A stretch of DNA of 64,000 nt. Source: Telopea speciosissima. Taxonomy: Eukaryota > Streptophyta > Magnoliopsida > Proteales > Proteaceae. Positions 22,251 to 34,300 of this stretch are shown here, one piece after another (position 1 is the stretch's first letter; every line of letters starts with the position of its first letter). The DNA lies in contig NC_057922.1 in assembly GCF_018873765.1 (NCBI RefSeq), positions 18,117,563-18,181,562 of the forward strand. Reading direction: 5' to 3'. The notes beneath the pieces were generated by a model. The model had not been told where the DNA came from, did not search any database, and saw only the letters and a list, made by a program, of their open reading frames with translations. The position numbers were made by a program, and so were the translations under genes.

Positions 22251-22606
22251 TGTTCGAGGGGAGGGAGGTCAGGGAAAATAAGAAAAAAATGTTGGAGAGG
22301 CAGAGAATGAAATCGAATTTTGTTTTTTTATAAAAAAAAAATGGTATGTTGGGGACCAAGATTTCAGAAGGGGAAAGAAAATCAATTTATCTGATTCCTA
22401 CTTGGTTCAAATCGATTGTTTAGTCTAAAATTGAAACTGAATCAAATAAATTTTCAATTCCCACAACCATAAATGGACCGGTTGTTTGGTTCAGATTTAA
22501 ACAGTTGGTTAGGGTTCTGGTTTTTAGTTTCAATTATAAAGTGACACCCTTACCCACACACACAACCCCCCCCCCCAAAAAAATAATAATAATAAAGGAA
22601 TAGAAA

Positions 22607-22776
22607 ACACTAGTCGGTCATGTGCGATGCGAGACCCCTGCATCTAGACATAGGGTCGTGTAAAATGACCCTGCACCATTAGAAATTTCCGTCTTTCCAT
22701 GAGGGTGCAATGATCATTTCACGTGGCACTATGTCTGAACATAAAAGCCATGCACCGTACGCGACCAGGTAACATT
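22607..22776. mobile_element. MITE family C (ends ..GGTCRTGTGCGGTGC), complete copy
   Basis: The left end aacactagtcggtcatgtgc is the inverse of gcgaccaggtaacatt on the right. The arms share an agacatagggtcgtgtaaaa block against atttcacgtggcactatgtct. The same family is at 27675-27815, 48247-54306 (split) and 60474-60644. Non-coding. Confidence 0.75.
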
Positions 22777-22789
22777 CTTGCTCCAACAA

Positions 22790-23550
22790 AAAAGAAAAAC
22801 AAACCTACACATGTATAGTTTTTATTTTACGCTTGAGCTGGAGAAAGGTCACTTAAGCGTCACTTAGGGCCTCAAGACCTCAAGCTGGAGCCTAATCTTG
22901 GCTCGGTTGGGCCGTCCAGGGTTGAGCAGACCTAACCTGCAATTTTTATTATCTATAATTTTTTTTGGCAAAAGCTTTTGTAGACCTCTAGATCAGTAGA
23001 TCTAGGAAATATTTCTGGGACATATTTGGCTAAGCTTATCAGGCTTCAACTTTGGGCCACCAGAAGGCAACTTCTAAGGGATAAAGAGGCGGATCCAATG
23101 GGGTAGGGTGTGGCATTTGAAATCCTTTTCCACCTCTAGTCTGAGAAGCCACGAAGCTGTGGGAGTGGGTGAGATGGGGAGGATTATGGACTTGTTAGGC
23201 TGAAGGTGGTAAAGATTCCGTACCACCACACTTGGTTGGATCCACCTTTTTGCCTCCTTAATTTTGGCTTCCAAAATCCAAAAGTAAAAACCCTATAACC
23301 TCCCTCAAACAAGAACTAGAGGTACATTCGGTAATGGTTTAAACCATTTTCAGTGCTCTTTTTGTTCCATTATTGGGTATGAATTGGGCACTGCAAATAG
23401 GATTGAAGGAGCAATAGAAAGGTGATTTGCAAGGAGAGAAGCATTTCTCTCAAAATTTTGGGTAGCAAAAAGTGGTCACAAGGGACAATGTGGGTAGCAG
23501 AAAATTGTCACAAGAGGGTATTCTCATCAAAAGTAGGTCAACAATATAAA
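22790..23550. other. Intergenic, no gene recognised
   Basis: Mixed-composition DNA with a G/C-richer patch around 22840-22945 (cctcaagacctcaagctgga). Its short open frames do not resemble known proteins. Confidence 0.4.
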
Positions 23551-23555
23551 AGTCC

Positions 23556-23738
23556 GGGAAGTAGTTTTCTGTCCGGGAGTCTAGCCTATGCCAGCACTCC
23601 CATGTGTCTACCTCTCTTCTCCTCAAAACAAGGGGGCAGATGTATCTTTTCATAAAGAGAGGAGATATAGACTCATGGGAGTGTTGGCGTAGTAGGCCAC
23701 ACTACTACGCCAGCACTCCCGTACAGAGTTTTTTTCCC
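23556..23738. mobile_element. Family-A MITE, rearranged copy without clear TSD
   Basis: It starts gggaagtagttttctgtccg and ends cgtacagagtttttttccc. It shares the arms of the 21958 and 62187 copies but has an extra inverted block near the right end (gcgtagtaggccacactact). The 9-bp flanks taaaagtcc and aaaaaaata do not match, so one end may have been lost or recombined. Confidence 0.75.
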
Positions 23739-23808
23739 AAAAAAATAAAAACAACACTTTCCAAATTCTTTCGCTTTAGAAATACTCACAGAGAACAGAA
23801 ACAGAGAG

Positions 23809-23921
23809 AAGGTTAGCACCCTACCTATTCATAAAATTTCAGCTTCATTCGACCTAGCATGTGGCAGATACGAAGACATGTATCAAGTAGGTCCTTTCCT
23901 ACACATGTAAGGTTAGCACCC
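23809..23921 (+). repeat. 13-bp direct repeats 100 bp apart
   Basis: aaggttagcaccc occurs at 23809-23821 and 23909-23921. The 87 bp between them has no A tail or inverted ends. Possibilities are a short insertion with target duplication or recombination between two copies of a repeat. Confidence 0.5.
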
Positions 23922-23929
23922 GACTTTTT

Positions 23930-25030
23930 TTTCTCCCTTCTTTTGTCAACTTGATGTGGAATTAAGACATAGAAATAAAGAAAATATAATAAGTGAACAA
24001 TAGGTCCACAAACAAATAAGTTACCACATGAAAATATTAGGGCACTATATCCTTAGCATATTATTGAATAATTGAACCATGATAAGATTTAGAAATCCAT
24101 AATTTAATAATAATTAAAGAAAACTTTTGTAATCATTGCCTCCTAGTCGCATTCCAAATTATTTAAGATAAGGTAAACTTTTTTACAAGATTCAACCTAT
24201 TTTAATCAAGTGGAGTTTTTTTTCTCTCAAATCACGTGGAAGGCATTTTTTAGTCAAACCAACTATAACATTTCAATGGCACAAAAAAAATTGGAGAAGG
24301 GATTCATGCATGGGAGATTTTGTGTAACGGTGATTCGTTAAATAGGGGTACAATTATCATTTTGATGATGCTTTTATCCCCATCCAACGTCTTGTGCGTG
24401 AACTGTCCACCATGCATAGCTGTGCACAAAATCTTTACGCAAAAAAATTATTACATTTCAAGTTTTGAGTCCCACCTCACTCATAAAAGCTATCATTTTT
24501 TATATGAATAAGGTCCAACATATTAGAATTATTTTCAATAGTTGACTTAAAGTAGCGTTAATGCTGCCAAAATTAAATTGTAAACTAAATCTATTTCCAC
24601 AAGCTACTCCATTGGTAATGGAGTGTATTGAGCTGAAATTATTCAAACTAAAAGATAAAAACAAGAACAATATATGCACAAAATTTGAAAACCAATAAAA
24701 CACCATGTGAAAAATGAGTGTTAGGTACTTGATTGATATACCAAAAGCTTCAGAGTTGATAGAACGTGTTAAATCAAGATCTTTAACCTATCACATACTA
24801 GATTAACCCAATCTAACACACATACACTAAATCGAACCTCATAGGCACATAACAGATCACCATGCGCTTCCGCAGTCGTTGTCCTTGACGGCTCTCACTT
24901 TAACGGTAGGTAGTCTTTTCCAAGAAACTTGATTTTGCCCCAAGGTTAGCCTTCGGCTCTAATCATTCTAAAAAGTTAGGTACTCAACCGAACTTAACAT
25001 CTTTTTATCTAAAAAGTGATAGGGACATTT
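23930..25030. other. Intergenic, no gene recognised
   Basis: Very AT-rich DNA. A weak inverted element may span 24310-24445 (gattttgtgtaacggtg against gctgtgcacaaaatc). Nothing coding is supported. Confidence 0.4.
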
Positions 25031-25034
25031 TATA

Positions 25035-25400
25035 CAGTTTTTTTTTTTTTTTTTTTAAATGCGAAAACCTCAATGGGGGGGAAATTTCATTAAACCCCAC
25101 GGAACAGCAAAGGAGATACAATGCTAAGGAAGTCATTCGAAAAAAAGTGACCCCACATACCCAAACGAGGGTAGAACAGGGTCCATTTAAAAATATTATA
25201 GATAAAAACATTATCATCTTTGTAAACAAAGCAAAAGGAGTAGGTCTCAAAGGAGCACAAAAAGCTAAAGATATCTCCGAAGATGGTTGATCCTTGAAGA
25301 CTCAAGAGAGCACTTATCCTGTCATCATGTGATAATGGATATACATATAACATAAATGCTGCAAAAGTACACCTCATAAAGAAGAAGCCATCTCTTGTCC
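25035..25400 (-). mobile_element. Probable 5'-truncated LINE 3' end, minus strand
   Basis: On the minus strand a short open stretch runs into tttaatgaaatttcccccc, then gaggttttcgcatttaaaa and a run of about 18 A. A stop followed by 'TTAATGAAATTT' and poly(A) is common at plant LINE-1 3' ends. The coding part is too short and diverged to place in the RT C-terminus with certainty, and no target duplication was found. Confidence 0.45.
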
Positions 25401-26640
25401 GCTATAACAATAAAATCACCTCTTGATGACTTTAGGTTTAGTTAGTGCCTAACACCGCCCCCACCCTTTCTCAATTCAGTGGCTTCGGGTTGTACTTTCC
25501 AACTCTATCATCAATATCCGTTTGGTGTTCTACCGACCTCTTCTTAATCAAATTCACATCTCATAGCCAAAAAAAAATCACATCGTACATCTCCTCTCTT
25601 ATTTAATAATTCTTTTTTTTTTTTTTTAATAAAATATTTATTTGGATTAAAACTTGACATGTGAATAGAAGACCTTGGAAACTTTCATAAAATTTTAATC
25701 CAATCTATTACCACTTTGTTATGTGGATCACTAGACTAGAAAACCTTCACCCAACGACTTATTAAATAGGAGAGGAGATGTACGATGTGAATAGGCATGT
25801 ATTTTTTTTATTTTTTATTATTGATATATAAATTCTTTTGTTGATTATTAGGTGTATATGTAAATATATGAGAATGCATGCCGATACATGAAAAAGGCAA
25901 TAACTAAAGTTGGATATGGAGTTTTAGTAATGATATACCGAGACCATTTTCTAGGTATCCAATGATCAAATTCACCATTTGACCTTCCAAACAGTGGAAC
26001 TATAAAGTGTCTTAACCTAAAGACACCCTTATCAATCTATTGACCATAGGAACCTTTGATTATCTTTCTATATTTTCATAATTTTTATGGGTCCTTCTAG
26101 ATGTCATTATGTTTAGTGAAATATAACACTTCACTATTCATCACTTGACTGTAAATGAGTTAGTCCATGTGCTAAAGGGCTCCACATATATCTCAATGGC
26201 CAAATTTTATTCAAATACTGATTCAAAGTTTAGTCAAATTATCAAAATACCTTCAAATGGTGATGAATATAAACTATAAATGACATCTTTTTAAATATTA
26301 ACTATTTCCTCAACTCATTTTAAGATGAAATTAATTGTACCAATTTGATGCACATGGACTTCCATGGGGCAATAGTGGAAATATTATATTTCACTAGTCA
26401 ATTGCCTTCAAAATTGGAATCTTTCATGTGAACTAACTTCAGATGAGAAAGCTGGGACCTACCCAATGGTTGGGACCTCCTATGCATTAAAATGAACTTT
26501 TAACTGTTTTTGATTCACATTACCACTCTTATATTCTACAAAATGATAGCATCGAAACATATAACCCCAACATGATACCCTATCCAAAAATTAAGGAAAC
26601 ATAAAGAGCAAGAGAATTAGGTGATTCACAAAAGGACTCA
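25401..26640. other. Intergenic, no gene recognised
   Basis: AT-rich DNA without coding signal. At 25554-25584 tcacatc repeats on both sides of 17 bp ending ..gccaaaaaaaaa, a weaker example of the micro A-tailed insertions. Confidence 0.45.
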
Positions 26641-26644
26641 TGGA

Positions 26645-26880
26645 CATGGTACCAGGTATCGGGTATCAGGTATCGGTTGTATTGGTATCGAGATTGATCG
26701 GTATTTGTCAGTATGGATCGTATCAAACAGTTTTATCTTAAAATATACCAATATCATATGATATGTTGACAACTATACCGTCATATTCGTACGTTCACTG
26801 ATCTGGTATTGGCTAGATATCGATGTTAGTTGATACCAATACGGATTGGCCGATACTGTGAACAGATACCTAGAACTATG
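26645..26880. mobile_element. GATACC-rich foldback repeat (family D), diverged copy
   Basis: The left side ggtaccaggtatcgggtatc is answered by gatactgtgaacagatacct on the right. Alternating GGTATCG/CGATACC blocks fill the arms. It is related to the 26935-27180 copy directly downstream, in similar orientation. Confidence 0.6.
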
Positions 26881-26934
26881 CTCATGGAGACATGTCATAT
26901 AGGGTAGGGCCTTATGAAGATTCTGGATCATGGT

Positions 26935-27180
26935 TCTAAGTATCGGTATCATATCGCCTGTATTGGGTGATACATATTGATTTTACTAGTCACTGATATT
27001 GTGTCGATTCCGTATCAATAGCATGATACGAACAAGGGGTAAAATAATCTAAAAACTCATTTTTTAAAGAATTTCAAAGGTAATTTTATCCAATACAACC
27101 GATCCAAACTGATATTATATCAATATCGTATTGATTTTACATGTTTTCGATACCCGTTCCGATACTGTGCACTAAAACCA
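26935..27180. mobile_element. GATACC-rich foldback repeat (family D), second of the pair
   Basis: It starts ggttctaagtatcggtatca and ends cgatactgtgcactaaaacc. The centre contains aaggggtaaaata..aaactcattttttaaa, like the centres of the 20230 and 29465 copies. Confidence 0.65.
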
Positions 27181-27674
27181 TGTTCTAGATCATTGGTAGG
27201 ATCGGTAAGACTAAAACCCTTGTATAAAAAGACAAAGAGTACAAAAAGCACCTGATTCTAAGCTCTAACATCAATGATCTAGTTGTAGTGGTGTGTCATC
27301 CAACCCTGTATTAATTTAATTAATTACCGACCGAGTGACCGACCCCACCTTACAACTTCCCAGTTTCGCAAAGTATCTCTTTTTCCGAATTTTCCGTAAT
27401 GATAGCCTCGAAGGTTGAGTCTGCCATGATTCGCTATTTTTAATCGCTTTATAATGTTTGGCAGATCATACGGTCAAATGATAATTATCTATAATCTTCA
27501 TGAGTTATGGCTATTTGCATAATACTCCTCCCGCCTGCATCTTTTTAAATTTGTAGACTCCTCCTCATTCTTACCCAATGACCCTCAAAACATGGGCTAA
27601 CATTGTAACGGGTCGGATCTATTTAAACTTGTCCTTGGTTTTTATTTTATTTTTTTTTAAAATAAAAAAAGAGA

Positions 27675-27815
27675 ATGCTACCTGATCATGTGCGGTGCGC
27701 ATCCTCTTGTATCCAGTTACAAAGCTGCGAAATGATTATTGCGCCTCCATGGATTTCTGTCTTTCCATGGGGATACGAGGGTCATTTTGTGCTGTCCTGT
27801 GTTTGGGAAATGACG
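27675..27815. mobile_element. MITE family C, partial copy
   Basis: It begins atgctacctgatcatgtgcg and includes gtcattttgtgctgtcctgt, as in the 60474-60644 copy, but the right terminal arm is missing. The remaining DNA up to 28660 has A/T runs and no recognisable feature. Confidence 0.6.
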
Positions 27816-28664
27816 TATCCACCTAGACCAAAGGTGGTAATAGTAGGTTGGCTTCTCATTGTACAATTCCTCAACATGCAATAATCTTAATCCATTATTT
27901 GCCTAAGCCCCACTCCCCTATCCCCCGGAAAAAGATACTTTTCAACCACCATCCAACGACGGGGAAGAATTGGACACACATCCCCAGGTGTTTGCAAGTA
28001 TTGGAGAGGATTTGGATGCCCAAATATCAGAATTTAGAATATCAATAGATCAATACCAATACAGATCGAGTTGAAATGTTTGGAAATAAAATTTTTGATT
28101 TTTTTTTTTTTTTTTTGGTAAAATGTTAGATAAAATACAATAAATGTCCAGAAAAATCATAACAATGATTTTTAGAATGGAATATTGCAGAAAATGAAAC
28201 CACAAAGATAAATGTGTATAAAACAACTGCAAATTATTTTTGTTGTGAAAATTGTATAAAATACAACCAAAATTATACTAGATGTGTAGAAAATATATAA
28301 AAAAAAATATTATTGGAAAATATATATAAAAAAAAAAAAAATACACAAAGTTATCTACTCACATACAATATGTAAATTAGAGTGGCACAAAGAGTATAAA
28401 ATCATGATGCAATCACCACAACAGAATATACATAGCTATTATCCCACAAGTACAAAAATAATCATAATACAATGTCTATCGTCCCACAAGTACAAATTAC
28501 CCTCAACTTGTCATTATCTCTCATCGCGTGATAGTGTCAGCTTGTGATCTACAAAAACAATTAGAGTCAAGTTTATATTTGTAATTCAAGTGTAAAACCT
28601 ACTTAAACTTTCACTATAAAATAAATAGGCAAATAATCTAAAGAAATTTGAAACTACACATATC

Positions 28665-29105
28665 ATGCTAGTTTCACCACACCGAAATGTTGGAATTATC
28701 GTATGTATGACCATCAGAGTCATTATCATTCCCTCGATGTGGGTATTGTTGCTAGAACTTTACTAGCGTTGGGAACAAATTGTTGGAAGAAAGATAACAT
28801 GCTACTCTCAGCAATCTGACCAACTATATATATATTGTCGTCAACAAGTAGACTCTAATTATGATTCCCTTGACTACTGTGTATATACGGTTGTGGCCGG
28901 CTTGGCTCAAAAGGGTGAGCATACTACGGTGGATAGAAGGGCTCTAATGGATGGGTGGGCTGAGGTGGATACATGGACAGAGGTGGATATTTGAAAAATC
29001 CATAACGCTGCATTTGTGTAGGGTCTGGTAGTTGAGTCTCAGACCCAGACAATCTAAGTATATATATGGAATACATCTTTGCCTTTGCCCTCAAAGTACC
29101 ATCTT
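28665..29105 (-). pseudogene. Possible C-terminal coding fragment, Pro/Tyr-rich, then acidic
   Basis: On the minus strand a reading frame gives a Pro/Tyr-rich stretch (YPPLSMYPPQPTHPLEPFYP). Further on, in a nearby frame, comes HRGNDNDSDGHTYDNSN. Such low-complexity tails followed by an acidic end are common at the C-termini of plant hAT-type transposases and some host proteins. The frame is not continuous and the family is uncertain; I can assign no function. Confidence 0.3.
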
Positions 29106-29464
29106 CGGACCGTCATCGACCATACATACAGTATCCTTACCAAATTAGTGGGTCTCCGAATGGCCACTACTACTAGCACCAGGTGCACTATTGGCATTTG
29201 CGACTTGTTCATTGTATTTTTAGGTTTTCGTTACTTTGAAATCTATTTAAAATTTCAAAAAAATTTACCCTTAATGAATTCACAAAGTCTTTTTCCAACT
29301 CTTTTTCTACGCTGGAACTTAAATTCCAACTAAAGAAGGGGAGGGGGATCGTAGCCAGGCTGCATGACCCCTGCACCAGCACGAGGGTCAATGATAGAGC
29401 ATACTAGGACATTCAATAGGGGTGGGATTTTTTCATTTCAGAACAGGTGGGGCTTGGGACACGC

Positions 29465-29770
29465 GGCAAAACGATCCACTTTTATTTGCCTTGTGACAGT
29501 CCACTTGGCACTATGGTTTTAGTGATTGGTATCGGATCGACCAGATCAACCGATGCCGATTCATGACCGATTCCATATCAGTGGATTAGTAGGACTAAGG
29601 GTAAAATGGTAAGAAAGCAAATTTTAAATGAACCCAAGGGCAAATCCGTCTGATACAGGCCGATCCGAATTGATATCAGCCGAGACCAATACGATATCCA
29701 ATACCAATTCCTAAATCCCTGCCAGGCCCCAAAATTTATTGCATAGCTAGCCCCTACAAATCCCTTTTAT
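29465..29770. mobile_element. GATACC-rich foldback repeat (family D), copy 2
   Basis: Close direct copy of 20230-20520. It shares cttttatttgcc, gattggtatcggatcgacca, ggactaagggtaaaatggta, atacgatatccaataccaat and ttattgcatagct. The end acaaatccctttt is also shared, so the repeat unit is a little over 300 bp. Confidence 0.75.
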
Positions 29771-30425
29771 ATTTTCTAATCTTTGCCTTTGGCGTTCATC
29801 TCTTGATTTTTTTTTTTTGTTTATAGAACAGAGAAGTTCTAAATTAAAGTTTTTTTTTTCTAGTTTCTCAACAATTTTTAGTGTCTAGTTTATTTCTAGG
29901 AACAAAAAAACGAACAGACGATAACAAATGGATTTCTATTCTTTTTTTATTTTTAAAAATTTAAAAAAAAAACACAAAGAAACAGAGAAACAGAAATGTT
30001 AATATATAGGGCCTATATTTCTGAAGAACAAAACCGATAAATGGAAGAAAGGAACTTTGGATGGTAACCCGTACCTCTACTGTTTTTTCTGTTGGATTTT
30101 TGGTTAGTACTTTGGATGGTAAGTCTGTTATTTCCAAGTGGAAACTTCCAGGCTCCAGCCATTATACAATCAGGTCGGGCTTCTGGGTTTCCCGGTTGTG
30201 TTAGAAGCTTCAGTTCAATGCTTAGGTGGAGTTTCTACAAAATGTTTTATAGTAAGTGGGGGAGAGTAAACAAAAAACCAAGGATAAGGGTTTCCTTGTA
30301 AAATAAGACAAAATATTATTAAATTTACAAGAAAGACAAAACTAAGCGAAAATAGCCTAGGCGGCCAATCCCTCCCGTTGTTCACTTTTTAAAATCTCTG
30401 CATTTTTTTTGATCGACCGAACCGA
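29771..30425. other. Upstream region of the arabinosyltransferase gene
   Basis: AT-rich DNA with several T- and A-runs and no recognised gene. It probably holds the promoter. I could not pick a convincing TATA box, as is common for broadly expressed plant genes with CT-rich leaders. Confidence 0.35.
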
Positions 30426-30429
30426 ACCA

Positions 30430-31326
30430 AGCGTTGACAAGTCTCTCTCTTATTCTCCTTCGTGTGTCTGAAGCTCTCTGCAACGCATTTGTTCAGTTCA
30501 GAAGCTTTTCGGCATCCGTAGGATCTCTTTTTCTGATTTCTTCTGTTGCGCCTCTTTACATCAATCAGGCTTCTCTTCAGTCGACAGGTATATGCACCTT
30601 ACAACAGCATTTAATCTTCTCTGAATTTTCGCAGTAGTTTGGAATATCATTCTCTCTCTTTCTCTTCTCTATCTGGTGCTGTGACTTGCTTCGATACCCA
30701 TTTCACCATTTGGGTGTCTGTGGGTAGAATTACAGATCTGGGTTCCGGATTTTATGTCGACAATTTCACGCTTTGGCTGCAGAGCGCAGTATTTAGTTCC
30801 TCTTATACTCTTCTGCCTTTTATATTTGTTTTAAATTGACTATAATGATTTTTTGAAGAACTGAATACTCTGTAGGTTCTTAGTTCTAACCCCCCAAAAA
30901 ACCCTCTGTAGGTCTCCTCATAGGCTCATACCAACAGCAATGTTTTTATTTTTTTATTTTAGAGCTTAAATTTTGGTTTTTTTTTATTTTATATTATTCG
31001 ATTTTATATTTTTTAAATTTGATTATTGATTTTCTTCTCTAATATAGCTTTACGTCCTTATTGAGTTGCATGACCTTGATCTCTTCTAATGTGATTGTAT
31101 TTTTTGGTACAGTTGCTCACCGGAGCCTGCTTTCGCTCGGATTTCTGCTTGAATGATTTAGAATTCGTATAAATTACTGTTTCTGCTGCTACGATTGTGG
31201 GTTGAAGGTGGGAATGGGAGTAATCTAGTGGGATCAATGTCTGTGTTTAAGTAGCTGCTATGGAAAGGAGAATTGGGTTGACCTGATTTGGAAAATTTCG
31301 GAGTTCACCTTGTAAAACACCCGAAG
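30430..31326 (+). promoter_or_regulatory. CT-rich 5' leader with a likely 5'-UTR intron
   Basis: A CT-rich stretch from about 30440 (caagtctctctcttattctc) resembles a plant 5' leader. A donor at 30588 (gacag/gtatatg) and an acceptor at 31111-31112 (tttttggtacag) would remove a 525-nt leader intron. Between the acceptor and the main ATG at 31327 are short upstream frames, including one starting at the ATG of gctatggaaaggag and ending nine codons later. Transcription start and leader splicing are inferred. Confidence 0.5.
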
Positions 31327-34300
31327 ATGATTGGAAGGAAGAATATGGGACGGGCATCACCTCTGTTTCTAGTGCTGCTGGCACTAGGGTTTTTCTTTGC
31401 AACTTATAATCTGTTAACAATGGTAATTCACAACAGAGGGAAAGGGGTAGCTGATGATTTGGATGGTGGATCATTTTCGGATCCCATTACGCATATGCCT
31501 GAGAATGTGAAGACAACAGACAGTACTAAGTTACCTTTTCATGTTGCCTTGACAGCAACCGATGCTCCATACAGCAAGTGGCAGTGTCGCATAATGTACT
31601 ATTGGTATAAGAAAGTGAAGGACTCGCCTGGGTCAGACATGGGAGGATTCACTAGGGTTCTGCATTCAGGAAGTCCTGACAACCTGATGGATGAGATCCC
31701 AACTTTTGTGGTTGATCCTCTTCCAGGAGGTCTGGATAGGGTGAGGATTCTTTCACTGTTTACATTGATTTGTCTCTTATAGAATAAAGAATTATTTTTC
31801 CTTGCTGTATACATTCTTGTTCTTGCATTTGCTCATCTAAGAGTTTTCTTTCTGGAAAGAATAGATGCACGGACAATTCCCTTTCCTGTCCCTCTTTTAA
31901 GTATTTCTCCATTACAAACCATGAGGAGATTGCAGTTGTGAAAGCAATTTTACTGTTTGATCTTAAACCATTGGTTAATTTGAAGAAATTAAGAACTGTT
32001 TCTGTGGACATGGATAATGGTTATCCTAAATTTTGACTACAAATTGCTTGCTGGCAAAATTTCAGAAAACAATGTGGTTTTAAGTAGAAGAAATGCAAAT
32101 AAGTATGCTTCCGACTTTTTCTTTTGTGATTTTCCCCCCCCCCAAAAAACTAGTCAGAGAGATTTCTTCTCTTTAGCATATCGTTGTTGTTTATTCATTT
32201 TTTTTTGGATTTGTTTCGTAATGCAATTTCCAGGGTTACATTGTCTTGAATAGACCATGGGCTTTTGTTCAATGGCTGGAAAAGGCAACAATTGAGGAGG
32301 AGTGAGTTTTCTTCCATTCAAATGTGCTGAAATATTTTCTTCTCCTTTATTTCTTTCTCGAGTAGATCTGAAAGTTCATGAATTTCTGTGACTAATGCAG
32401 ATATATACTCATGGCAGAGCCTGATCACATCTTTGTAAATCCTTTGCCTAACTTGGCACATGGAGGATATCCAGCTGGGTTCCCCTTTTTCTACATTAAG
32501 CCTGATCAGCATGAGAAAATAATAAGAAAATTCTATCCTGAGGAGAAGGGCCCTGTGACAGATATTGATCCAATTGGCAATTCTCCCGTGATTATCAAGA
32601 AGGTAAGGTCTCTAATTGCTATGTTAGCTCAGGAGAATGATCAGAATGACTGTGAATGATTGGGTGTTTATGCATTATGATAAGGTTGGAATCTGCTACT
32701 TACTACAAGCACTAAAAGGGCGTGGAAAAGTGTATATGATTGTCATCATCTTTACCTTTACCAGCCTTCTTGGGAGTGTTTATAACTGCTTTGCTTCCCC
32801 CCCCCCCCCCCCACCTCACCCTAAAATGCCCTTAGTTTTCTTTCATTTTCAAGTTGTCGTGATTGATTAAATTGTCCAAATCATGTGTACTACTAACAAA
32901 TTTTCTTATTTCAGTCAATGCTGGAGCAAATTGCGCCTACATGGATGAATGTATCTTTGAGGATGAAAGATGATCCGGAGATTGATAAAGCTTTTGGATG
33001 GGTGTTAGAAATGTGAGATATCTTACATCTTCCCTGCTTTGGTTTTGGTTGAGGCCTGAACCTAATGTATAACTAACATTCTTTTTAATGGTTTGGTCAT
33101 TTACTTGCTGAACTAAGGTATGCATATGCTGTTGCATCTGCATTGCATGGTGTTAAACATATTCTTCGCAAAGATTTTATGCTACAGGTTTGTCTTACTG
33201 TGCGAATAACTCTTTTTTGTTTGATTCCATTTCAGCAAATTTTTATAATTTTCTGAAAGTAACAAATTAGTTTGAAAACATAGTTTTGCTTATTAATTAC
33301 TTTAAATGGTTATTTCAGCCCCCATGGGATTTGGAAGTTGGAAAAAGGTTCATTATTCATTACACTTATGGATGTGACTATAATTTGAAGGTATGCCAAT
33401 GTATCATGAAAATTAGTTCAATTCCCTGTGTGCTTTATTGCACTTGTTTAATAACAAAATGCATTCATTTTCAAACACATAGTTGTTGGCCGCTTCCTTA
33501 GAGTCATTATTGGTACCTTTGTTATGTGTCTGAAGTTGATTACTGTGCAGGGTGAGCTAACATATGGAAAAATTGGACAGTGGCGCTTTGACAAGAGATC
33601 CCATCTTCGCGGGCCTCCACCAAGGAACCTCTCCTTGCCTCCTCCTGGAGTTCCTGAAAGTGTGGTATGCCTATTGTTGTGTTTTTACTCAATAAAAAGT
33701 ACCGCACACCATGAAACACTTAAGAATATTAGTTTATGACATCCAGGGCTTTATGGTTTATTTCATGGTGTATTCGTCTGTTTTTCGTACATGATAGACC
33801 CTTGCCTTTGGATAAAGTTGGATCTATAAAAATTTTGTTTATGTTTTAATGGTTACAGACTTACAGTATGATCTCAAGTTTTTGAACTTTATATTGTCAA
33901 AATGCTAACTCTCACCATCTAATGGCTCTGTCATCTTGTAAGTGTCTTTACCCTGTGTAAGTTTTGGTCTATCTGTTGCATTCTCCATGTTTGACGACTC
34001 TTAGGCATGATGCATCATGTGAGTTTGCTAGGATTGTAATTCCTTGTAAAAATATATGGGTGGTAATTCCATTGTTGAAACCCGACACCTAGTGATGCAG
34101 GGCATTCAGCCAACCCGCCAGGCCTAACCTACCAGGCCCAGCCCAAGGCCAGATTTGTGCCTGCAAGACCAGCACGACCAGGCCTAAAAGGCCCAGCCCA
34201 TAGGTCGACACCTATGCTGGCCTGGGTGAATCAAACCCAGTGGTTCTGCCTTTTCATTTTCCTAGGCTAGTATTTCCTCTTACTATGTGTCTTTTCAGTT

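Larger units (their letters stand above)
21516..22553 (+). repeat. Direct repeat downstream of the tRNA, copy 2, split by inserted DNA
   Basis: 21516-21712 matches 19877-20052, and 22420-22553 matches 20055-20185. The 21713-22419 segment between them has no counterpart in copy 1 and contains at least two nested inverted-repeat elements. Copy 1 therefore shows the pre-insertion arrangement. Confidence 0.75.

Noticed and set aside
30434-30839. Two plus-strand open frames of 66-67 codons before HPAT
   Set aside because: They fall in the CT-rich leader and its intron and are better explained as 5' UTR.
31599-32011. Minus-strand frames opposite the HPAT exons
   Set aside because: Antisense shadows of a well-supported gene and intron.
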